Origin: Mycobacterium sp.
Lineage (GTDB): Bacteria; Actinomycetota; Actinomycetes; Mycobacteriales; Mycobacteriaceae
Length of the DNA: 6,116 bases
Direction of reading: 5' to 3'
Assembly (NCBI GenBank): GCA_018500005.2
Contig: JAHBAP020000200.1
Coordinates: 1-6,116, forward strand
The notes below the pieces were generated by a model. That model was not told the origin of the DNA, did not search any database, and saw only the letters and a list, made by a program, of their open reading frames with translations. Shown here one piece after another: positions 1 through 4,943 of this stretch. Each line of letters begins with the position of its first letter. The stretch's first letter is position 1. The position numbers and the translations under genes were made by a program.

Positions 1-398
1 CCCAACGCCCGATAGGTCGCCTCGGCCCGCTTGTCCGTAGTGATCAGCAGCAGTCCGTGCTCTCGGGCGGCCGCACCCACCAGTCCGTCGTACACCGCAC
101 CGCCGGCCAACCCCAGAGAAGCGAATTCCCGCAGTAGTTCGGGCATCCGCGCCGCCGAGAGGAATTGCGAGGCAGGGAAGTTCGCGGCTTGGAGTCGCAG
201 AGCAGCGGCCGGACTGAGACGTTGCGGAGCCGGCAAACGGGTCAGCACCGACAGCAACTCGACCGCAGCAGGCCCGGACATTCCCCGGTGACATGGAGTC
301 AGCCGGGTTCTGGCCGCCCCGTGGAAAGGGTGTTCGGATTGCACCAGTGCCAACGCAGCACTGGTGTCGACCAGGACGTGCTCAACGTTGGTCGGCAA
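1..398 (-). CDS. vapC: VapC-type PIN-domain ribonuclease toxin (C-terminus cut by window edge)
   Basis: This is the toxin of a type II toxin-antitoxin pair. VapC proteins are Mg2+-dependent RNases that cleave tRNA or rRNA when freed from VapB. Reading the minus strand from TTG at 398 gives 132 uninterrupted residues with no stop before the window edge; the family usually has about 130-140, so only the last few residues are missing. The PIN acidic residues are visible in order: D11 in LVDTSAALAL, E47 in GPAAVELLSVL, D104 in GGAVYDGLVGAAAREHG, and D122 in LLLITTDKRAEATYRAL. TTG at 398 is the only good start: no ATG or GTG lies between the preceding stretch and the VLVDTS strand, and GGGAG sits 7 nt upstream. 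The start overlaps the last 17 bp of vapB, which suggests coupled translation. The RNA target and exact VapC subgroup cannot be told from sequence. Confidence 0.9.
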   Translation of the reverse strand, partial: MPTNVEHVLVDTSAALALVQSEHPFHGAARTRLTPCHRGMSGPAAVELLSVLTRLPAPQRLSPAAALRLQAANFPASQFLSAARMPELLREFASLGLAGGAVYDGLVGAAAREHGLLLITTDKRAEATYRAL

Positions 399-618
399 AT
401 CGCAACTCCCGCAGGCCGTCCTGGTCGAGTGCCTGACCGCCGGGCGGCAACAGCAGCAAACCATCGTCGGTCTCGACGAGGTCGTCAGCGGCCACGCTCT
501 CGATCCTGATCGCGGCGCCGTCCAGCGAGATCTCGACCTCTCCCTCAGCGATACCGGACTGCTCACGCAGCGACTTCGGAATCACCAATCGCCCGGCCTT
601 GTCGATGGTAGTTCGCAT
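382..618 (-). CDS. vapB: VapB antitoxin, AbrB/MazE-like swapped-hairpin family
   Basis: This 78-residue antitoxin should bind and inhibit the adjacent VapC and repress its own operon. The N-terminus reads MRTTIDKAGRLVIPKSLREQ, the typical AbrB/MazE-like DNA-binding beta-hairpin start (xTTIDKxGRLVIPKxLR), followed by a strand around GEVEISLDGAAIRIE. The acidic and Leu-rich tail (residues about 43-78, with DDLVETDDGLLLLPPG) is the probable toxin-wrapping arm. The ATG at 618 is chosen because the AbrB fold begins exactly there. The frame stays open upstream to about 1029, but that part is antisense to the helicase gene. No Shine-Dalgarno sequence precedes the ATG; a TATTCT box at the spacing expected for a leaderless transcript does. 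The gene overlaps vapC by 17 bp and is divergent from dinG. Confidence 0.92.
   Translation of the reverse strand: MRTTIDKAGRLVIPKSLREQSGIAEGEVEISLDGAAIRIESVAADDLVETDDGLLLLPPGGQALDQDGLRELRFADQR
406..410 (-). promoter_or_regulatory. Ribosome binding site of vapC inside vapB
   Basis: GGGAG on the minus strand lies 7 nt before the TTG at 398. It falls inside the last codons of vapB. It decides the TTG start of the toxin, because no ATG or GTG start is available at the right place. The overlap with the upstream gene fits translational coupling, with the antitoxin made first. Confidence 0.6.
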
Positions 619-624
619 ACCACT

Positions 625-630
625 AGAATA
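625..630 (-). promoter_or_regulatory. Candidate -10 box of a leaderless vapBC promoter
   Basis: On the minus strand TATTCT fits the actinobacterial TANNNT -10 pattern and is followed by 6 nt and then the vapB ATG, so transcription would begin at or next to the start codon. This agrees with the lack of a ribosome binding site there. No convincing -35 box is seen. An alternative -10, TACAAT at 633-638, would give a leader of about 8 nt. The 629-644 palindrome overlaps either box, as expected for an autorepressed toxin-antitoxin operon. Confidence 0.45.
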
Positions 631-644
631 CCATTGTAATGGTA
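629..644. promoter_or_regulatory. Palindromic operator, probable VapBC binding site
   Basis: TACCATTGTAATGGTA consists of 7-bp perfect inverted arms (TACCATT / AATGGTA) around a 2-bp centre. It is AT-rich in a very GC-rich surrounding and sits in the middle of the 42-bp gap between the divergent vapB and dinG starts. Further TACCA or TGGTA half-sites occur at 606-610 and 618-622. AbrB-type antitoxins commonly bind palindromes at their own promoter, so the VapBC complex is the likely ligand. That assignment is inference; the palindrome itself is seen directly. Confidence 0.65.
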
Positions 645-649
645 GAGAC

Positions 650-656
650 AGGGGGG
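650..656 (+). promoter_or_regulatory. Ribosome binding site of dinG
   Basis: The purine run AGGGGGG ends 4 nt before the TTG at 661. It is 16 nt from the in-frame ATG at 673, which is too far. This supports TTG as the start codon of the helicase gene. Confidence 0.5.
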
Positions 657-660
657 CATA

Positions 661-2664
661 TTGACGGACGACATGACGGTGACCGACCTGCTCGCCCGTG
701 CGGTCGCCGCGTTGGGCGGCGCCCAACGTGACGGGCAGGTGCAGATGGCCGAGGCTGTCGCGAAGTCGTTCGCCACCGGTGAGCACCTGGCCGTGCAGGC
801 CGGCACCGGCACCGGCAAGTCCCTGGCCTACCTGGTTCCGGCCATCGCCCGGGCACTGACCGACGACGGCCCGGTGGTGGTGTCCACCGCCACCATCGCC
901 TTGCAACGACAACTCGTCGACCGGGATCTGCCCCGACTGGTCGACGCGGTGGCCGCAGCGCTGCCCCGCAAGCCGACCTTCGCACTGCTGAAGGGTCGGC
1001 GAAACTACCTTTGCCTCAACAAGATCCACAGCGGGCCTACCGACACGGAACCTCCCCAGGATGAGCTTTTCAGTGCCGCCTCGGTGACTGCCATGGGCCG
1101 CGACATCCAGCGCCTCACCGCGTGGTCAGCGGAAACCGAGACCGGTGACCGTGACGAGCTGCGCCCGGGCGTGCCGGAGCGGTCCTGGTCTCAGGTGAGC
1201 GTCTCGGCGCGGGAGTGCCTCGGCGCGACGCGCTGCCCCTACGGCATCGATTGCTTCGCAGAGAAGGCCCGGGCCAAGGCCGCCGAATCCGACATCGTGG
1301 TGACCAACCACGCACTGTTGGCCATCGACGCCATCGCTGAGGCGAACGTACTTCCCGAGCACGACTTCCTGGTGATCGACGAGGCTCACGAACTGACCGA
1401 CCGGGTCACCTCGGTGGCCACCGGGGAACTCACCCCGGGCCCCCTGGGGGTCACGGTGCGCCGCGCCGCGCGACTGGTCGGTCCGGAGCTGACCGACCGC
1501 TTGGAGGCCTCGGTCGCCACCTTCTCCTCGGCGATCCACGACGCCCAACCCGGTCGCATCGACTACCTCGACGACGAACTCGGCACCTATCTGCCCGCCC
1601 TGCGCGACGCAGCGTCGGCCGCCCGGTCGGCCATCGACCCAAAGCCCGCCGACCCGCAGGCCGCCGCCGCCCGCCTGGAGGCGATCGCCGCTCTGACCGA
1701 GATCACCGACACCGCCGCCCGAGTGCTGGATTCGTTCGGCCCGGCCATCCCGGACCGCACCGATGTGGTCTGGCTGGACCACGAGGAACAGCGCGGGGCT
1801 GCCGGAGGCGCCCGGGGGACGACTGCGGGAGTGACCAGACCGGTGCTTCGGGTGGCACCGCTGTCGGTGGCCGGTCTGCTGGCCGCACAGGTATTCGGCA
1901 CCTCCACCGCGGTGTTGACCTCGGCGACCCTGACCGTCGGCGGGTCCTTCGACTCGATGGCACAGGCGTGGGGGCTGACAGATCTCAAATGGCGCGGCCT
2001 GGATGTCGGCTCGCCGTTCGACCACGCCAAGGCCGGCATCCTCTACGTCGCCGCCCACCTGCCTCCGCCCGGCCGGGATGGGGTCGGGGCAGACGCACAA
2101 CTCGACGAGATCGCCGCCCTCATCGAGGCCTGCGACGGCCGCACGCTCGGGCTGTTCTCCTCGATGCGGGCCGCCCGTGCGGCGGCCGAGGCGATGCGGG
2201 AACGGCTGGACACCCCGGTGCTCTGCCAGGGTGACGACGGCACCCCTGCGCTGGTCGAGCAGTTCACCGCCGACCCGAAAACCTCGCTGTTCGGCACCCT
2301 GTCGCTGTGGCAGGGCGTCGACGTGCCCGGGCCGTCCTGTTCGCTGGTGATCATCGACCGGATCCCGTTCCCCCGCCCCGACGACCCACTGCTGACCGCC
2401 CGCCAGCGCGCGGTCGCGGCCCGGGGTGGCAACGGCTTCATGGCCGTCGCCGCCAGCCACGCGGCTCTGCTGCTGGCCCAGGGCGCCGGGAGGTTGCTGC
2501 GTCGCGCCGACGACCGTGGCGTGGTGGCCATCCTGGATTCGCGGATGGCCACCGCCCGTTACAGCGGCTATCTGCGCGCGTCGCTGCCGCCGTTCTGGAC
2601 CACCACCGACCCGGTCCTGGTCAGAGACGCACTGCGGCGCCTGCACACACCCCGGGCGGACTGA
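661..2664 (+). CDS. dinG: DinG/XPD-family ATP-dependent iron-sulfur DNA helicase
   Basis: This is a 667-residue superfamily 2 helicase of the DinG/XPD group: 5'-3' DNA-unwinding enzymes, cytoplasmic, linked to repair and to resolving R-loops or replication blocks. Motifs in order are Walker A AGTGTGKS at 47-54, motif Ia around VVVSTATIALQRQ (72-84), the DEAH box VIDEAH at 238-243, SATL at 421-424, LWQGVDVPG at 549-557, and the motif VI region QGAGRLLRR at 607-615. Four cysteines at 118, 186, 192 and 198 lie between the Walker boxes in the pattern that holds the [4Fe-4S] cluster. Length agrees with mycobacterial DinG (about 664 residues), so the gene is complete. The start is TTG at 661 with AGGGGGG just upstream; an ATG at 673 is the alternative and would remove only four residues. 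The gene is divergent from vapB, and its promoter probably overlaps the palindrome there. The start TTDLLARAVAALGG-like region resembles the M. tuberculosis homologue as I recall it. Confidence 0.95.
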   Translation: MTDDMTVTDLLARAVAALGGAQRDGQVQMAEAVAKSFATGEHLAVQAGTGTGKSLAYLVPAIARALTDDGPVVVSTATIALQRQLVDRDLPRLVDAVAAALPRKPTFALLKGRRNYLCLNKIHSGPTDTEPPQDELFSAASVTAMGRDIQRLTAWSAETETGDRDELRPGVPERSWSQVSVSARECLGATRCPYGIDCFAEKARAKAAESDIVVTNHALLAIDAIAEANVLPEHDFLVIDEAHELTDRVTSVATGELTPGPLGVTVRRAARLVGPELTDRLEASVATFSSAIHDAQPGRIDYLDDELGTYLPALRDAASAARSAIDPKPADPQAAAARLEAIAALTEITDTAARVLDSFGPAIPDRTDVVWLDHEEQRGAAGGARGTTAGVTRPVLRVAPLSVAGLLAAQVFGTSTAVLTSATLTVGGSFDSMAQAWGLTDLKWRGLDVGSPFDHAKAGILYVAAHLPPPGRDGVGADAQLDEIAALIEACDGRTLGLFSSMRAARAAAEAMRERLDTPVLCQGDDGTPALVEQFTADPKTSLFGTLSLWQGVDVPGPSCSLVIIDRIPFPRPDDPLLTARQRAVAARGGNGFMAVAASHAALLLAQGAGRLLRRADDRGVVAILDSRMATARYSGYLRASLPPFWTTTDPVLVRDALRRLHTPRAD

Positions 2665-2686
2665 GCGGGGCCGAAGGGCTGCGAAC

Positions 2687-2692
2687 TATTGT
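2687..2692 (+). promoter_or_regulatory. Candidate -10 box of a leaderless promoter for the metallopeptidase gene
   Basis: TATTGT fits TANNNT and is followed by 6 nt (GATGTC) and then the ATG at 2699, so the transcript would begin at the start codon. The gene has no Shine-Dalgarno sequence at usable spacing; the nearest purine run, GAAGGG, is about 20 nt away. No clear -35 box is seen. The geometry is the same as that found in front of vapB. The 34-bp gap after dinG also allows some read-through. Confidence 0.45.
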
Positions 2693-2698
2693 GATGTC

Positions 2699-4138
2699 AT
2701 GCGCCGCACGATGAGGGGTCTGCTCGCCGCGCTCGGCATCGCCACCGTGGTGACCTCCTGCAGCAGCGCAATCCCCGGCACTGCGGTGTCGGTGTTCGAG
2801 GACCCGTTCAAGGTGGGCGGACTGGAAGCCGTCGACGGCCCGACCGGCCTACGCCCGGATGCCAAACCGGAGTCCCGGGAGGTCACCGGCACCGACGGCG
2901 GCGAGGTGGACCTGCTGGCCGGCCAGTCGGTCAGCGATCTCGAGGAGTTCTGGCGGTTCGCCTACCCCGACACCTTCGACGGCGAGCTAACCCCGGTGAG
3001 CGAGTTGATCTCCTGGGACTCCGAGGACTACAACGGCACGTTCTGCGACGAGACCACCGAGGGTCTGGTCAACGCCGGCTTCTGCGAGCGCGACAACACC
3101 ATCGGTTGGGACCGCACAGTCCTGCTGCCGTCGCTGCGAAACGCCTACGGCGACATGGCTATAACGATGGTGCTGGCCCACGAATACGGTCACGCCATCC
3201 AGAAGTCCGCCGGCATCAACCCCAAGGGCGTGCCCACCCTGGTCACCGAGCAGCAGGCCGACTGTTTCTCCGGGGTGTATCTGCGCTGGGTGGCCGAGAA
3301 CAAGTCGCCGCGGTTCACGCTGAGCACCGGCGAGGGCTTGAATAACCTTCTGGCGGCGATGATTTCGTTCCGTGACCCACTGCTGTCGGAGAGCGACGGC
3401 TACAGCGTCGGCGACGAGCACGGGTCGGCATTCGAACGGATTTCGGCATTCCAGTTCGGTTTCACCGACGGTACCGCGGCGTGCGCGTCCATCACGCTCA
3501 AGGAGATCAACGATCGCCGCGGCGAACTCCCGGTCGATCTGCCCTCGGATCAGAGCGGCGAACTGCCGGTGACCGAGAAGTCGGTGCGGTCGGTCATCGA
3601 TGCGATGAACCTGCTGTTCACCCCGAAGAACCCGCCGACGCTGACCTTCGACCCGGCGGTGGCGTCCGCGTGCACCAGCGCCCGGCCCAGTCCCCCGGCG
3701 TCGTACTGCCCGTCGACCAACACCATCTCCGTCGACCTCGGCGGTCTGCAGGCCCTGGGCTCGGCCACCGAGGGTTACGACGGGCCGCCACTGCAGGGCG
3801 ACAACACCGCATACTCGGCGCTCATCTCGCGCTACATGATGGCCCTTCAGAACGAGCACGGCGGGGTGGCTCTGGACACCGCCGAGGCCGGACTGCGCAC
3901 CGCCTGCCTGACCGGGGTGGCCACCACCAAACTGTCCAAGACCATCACCACCCCGGATGGCGACGCGGTAGCACTGACCGCCGGGGACCTCGACGAGGCG
4001 GTGTCGGGCCTGCTGACCAACGGCCTGGCCGCCGGTGACGTCAACGGCGAAGCGGTGCCCGCCGGGTTCTCCCGTATCGATGCCTTCCGGGTCGGGGTGC
4101 TCGGCGACGTGGACCGCTGTTACAAGCGGTTCCAGTGA
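2699..4138 (+). CDS. Secreted lipoprotein, neutral zinc metallopeptidase with degenerate second peptidase domain
   Basis: This is a 479-residue predicted exported zinc metallopeptidase (YpfJ / neutral zinc metallopeptidase family); its substrate is unknown. A short basic and hydrophobic signal peptide ends in the lipobox V-T-S-C with Cys21, so the protein is probably acylated and held outside the cytoplasmic membrane. The active site lies in GDMAITMVLAHEYGHAIQ: His161, Glu162 and His165 form HExxH, and Glu184 in TEQQADCFSG is the likely third zinc ligand. The downstream F-x-R-I-x-A-F-x-x-G segment (245-254) is also family-typical. Residues about 322-478 repeat the same plan (C-x3-NTI-x2-D, GD...YMMALQ, CLTGV, F-x-R-I-x-A-F-x-x-G) but with Ser377, Arg378 and Met381 in place of the zinc site, so that half should be inactive. 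The start is ATG at 2699 because the signal peptide begins there; the frame stays open back to 2426, but that part overlaps dinG. ATG 2711 is a possible alternative. The gene converges on the porin gene with a 12-bp gap. Confidence 0.88.
   Translation: MRRTMRGLLAALGIATVVTSCSSAIPGTAVSVFEDPFKVGGLEAVDGPTGLRPDAKPESREVTGTDGGEVDLLAGQSVSDLEEFWRFAYPDTFDGELTPVSELISWDSEDYNGTFCDETTEGLVNAGFCERDNTIGWDRTVLLPSLRNAYGDMAITMVLAHEYGHAIQKSAGINPKGVPTLVTEQQADCFSGVYLRWVAENKSPRFTLSTGEGLNNLLAAMISFRDPLLSESDGYSVGDEHGSAFERISAFQFGFTDGTAACASITLKEINDRRGELPVDLPSDQSGELPVTEKSVRSVIDAMNLLFTPKNPPTLTFDPAVASACTSARPSPPASYCPSTNTISVDLGGLQALGSATEGYDGPPLQGDNTAYSALISRYMMALQNEHGGVALDTAEAGLRTACLTGVATTKLSKTITTPDGDAVALTAGDLDEAVSGLLTNGLAAGDVNGEAVPAGFSRIDAFRVGVLGDVDRCYKRFQ
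3032..3493 (+). other. Catalytic peptidase domain, repeat unit 1 of the duplicated metallopeptidase
   Basis: This covers residues about 112-265. It holds four cysteines (116, 129, 189, 262), the NTI at 133-135, Asp138, the HEYGH zinc site at 161-165, the EQQADC segment, and F245-x-R-I-x-A-F-x-x-G254. All three expected zinc ligands and the catalytic Glu are present, so this half should be the active one. Confidence 0.75.
3662..4132 (+). other. Degenerate peptidase-like domain, repeat unit 2 of the duplicated metallopeptidase
   Basis: This covers residues about 322-478. Its four cysteines (325, 337, 403, 474) match those of unit 1 in order and nearly in spacing. NTI at 341-343 and Asp346 have the same offsets from Cys337 as in unit 1 from Cys129. 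GD367-368 to Gln384 matches GD151-152 to Gln168 exactly, and F457 to C474 matches F245 to C262 exactly. The zinc His/Glu/His are replaced by Ser377/Arg378/Met381 and the third ligand aligns with Gly398. It is probably a pseudoenzyme domain with a structural, inhibitory or substrate-binding role (inference). Confidence 0.65.
4111..4132 (+). terminator. Hairpin at the 3' end of the metallopeptidase gene, possible terminator
   Basis: GGACCGCT, a 6-nt loop (GTTACA) and AGCGGTTC form an 8-bp stem with one G-U pair in plus-strand RNA. The core ACCGCT/AGCGGT is perfect. It lies in the last codons, just before the stop at 4136-4138, in the short gap between convergent genes. No U-tract follows, so intrinsic termination is uncertain; the coding constraint may produce it by chance. 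Confidence 0.25.
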
Positions 4139-4150
4139 TCCCCCCGGTGA

Positions 4151-4912
4151 CTACACCGCTTTGGTGACGCCGTACCAGGACAGGATCGCGTCGCCGGACT
4201 TGTTCGACTTGGCCAGCGTCGCGTAGGAGCGGACGAAGGATTCCCCCACGCAGCCGTCGATCTTTATGCGGAACTTGCTGATCGACACCCACGGGTCGGA
4301 TGATTCGAACTGCTTCTTGGTCACCGGAACGGTGTTGATGATGCCCGGCTTGAGGCCCACCGTGACGCCGCCGTTGAGGTTGGCGCCGATAGCCGGGACC
4401 AGGCCGTCGGGAAGGACGCCGGGAAAGTCGAAACCGAAGTAGCCGATCGACGGGTTGATGCCGGCGGTGCCGGTGATGGAGACACCGTTAGCGGTGCTCA
4501 TATCGATCCCGCACCCGATCTGATAACCGACCTCGAAGATGCCTTTCGGCGTCTCACCGTCACCACCGGTGAGACTGCCGTTGAACACGCCGCCGACTTC
4601 GTACTCCCGCGTCGAGATCGCTGTGGTCAACGGTGCGACCGGTGTCTGGGTCTCGTCCTTGGCCGACACGGTCAGCGTCCACCCGTCCGGTGAGGTGGCG
4701 GTGTTCGGCGGGTTGGAGGCGACCCGCCCGTCCGGCGGGGCGGGCACCGCACCGGGATCCACCACCGCGACGGGCGCGATCGCCGGACCTGCGGGCACGG
4801 CCGGGGCCGGAACGACCGGGGCCGGCGGGTCGGTTTCGGCCGCCCCCGGGGCGGCCGCACCCGCGCCGACCGCCGCCATCACCGCCGCGCCGCGCACCAC
4901 CCCGGGCACCAT
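4151..4912 (-). CDS. MspA-family outer-membrane porin with Pro/Ala-rich linker
   Basis: This 253-residue protein is a predicted porin of the mycolic-acid outer membrane. MspA forms an octameric beta-barrel channel for small hydrophilic solutes. The N-terminus is a signal peptide (about residues 1-25, hydrophobic Ala/Val/Gly core, cleavage near PGAA-ET). Residues about 27-66 are a Pro/Ala/Val-rich linker. The porin domain follows from GWTLTVSAKDETQ (77-89) through FEVGYQIGCGIDM (126-138), FDFPGVLPDG, the KPGIINTVPVTKK strand and FRIKIDGCVGESFVRSYATL (214-233) to the end at YGVTKAV. These match the MspA order of strands, in the subgroup with a cysteine pair: Cys134 and Cys221 probably form a disulfide. 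The start is ATG at 4912, with GGAGG 7 nt upstream; a GTG at 4933 would add seven residues but has poorer support. It is probably co-transcribed with glgP, whose stop lies 31 bp upstream. It is too diverged to be named mspA itself. Confidence 0.88.
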   Translation of the reverse strand: MVPGVVRGAAVMAAVGAGAAAPGAAETDPPAPVVPAPAVPAGPAIAPVAVVDPGAVPAPPDGRVASNPPNTATSPDGWTLTVSAKDETQTPVAPLTTAISTREYEVGGVFNGSLTGGDGETPKGIFEVGYQIGCGIDMSTANGVSITGTAGINPSIGYFGFDFPGVLPDGLVPAIGANLNGGVTVGLKPGIINTVPVTKKQFESSDPWVSISKFRIKIDGCVGESFVRSYATLAKSNKSGDAILSWYGVTKAV

Positions 4913-4919
4913 CCGATTA

Positions 4920-4924
4920 CCTCC
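4920..4924 (-). promoter_or_regulatory. Ribosome binding site of the MspA-family porin gene
   Basis: GGAGG, within GCGGAGGT, on the minus strand lies 7 nt before the ATG at 4912. It is the strongest Shine-Dalgarno sequence in the window. It selects ATG 4912 over the upstream GTG at 4933. It also allows efficient translation from a transcript that enters from glgP. Confidence 0.75.
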
Positions 4925-4943
4925 GCAGACCACTCAGGGCAAC

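Noticed and set aside
31..639. Several plus-strand frames of 86-114 residues across the vapBC region
   Set aside because: They are opposite a clear PIN toxin and AbrB antitoxin and show Arg/Ser/Pro-rich shadow composition.
619..1029. Upstream extension of the vapB frame
   Set aside because: The AbrB fold begins exactly at the ATG at 618. The extension is antisense to dinG and low in complexity.
1126..2646. Open frame of 506 residues on the minus strand
   Set aside because: It is fully antisense to dinG, whose helicase motifs are intact. The translation is Gly/Arg/Gln/His-rich with no recognisable domain, as is usual opposite a high-GC gene.
2650..2670. CCCCG/CGGGG inverted repeat around the dinG stop codon as a terminator
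   Set aside because: The stem is only 5 bp with an 11-nt loop and no T-tract. Such pairs are expected by chance in this GC-rich sequence.
2426..2698. Upstream extension of the metallopeptidase frame into dinG
   Set aside because: The extension would bury the signal peptide and lipobox that begin at 2699, and it runs out of frame over conserved dinG motifs.
2987..3859. Open frame of 290 residues on the minus strand
   Set aside because: It lies opposite the metallopeptidase gene, has an Arg/Val/Gly-rich shadow composition, and shows no family motif.
4913..4933. GTG at 4933 as the start of the porin gene
   Set aside because: The ATG at 4912 has GGAGG at ideal spacing, and its protein begins directly with the signal peptide.
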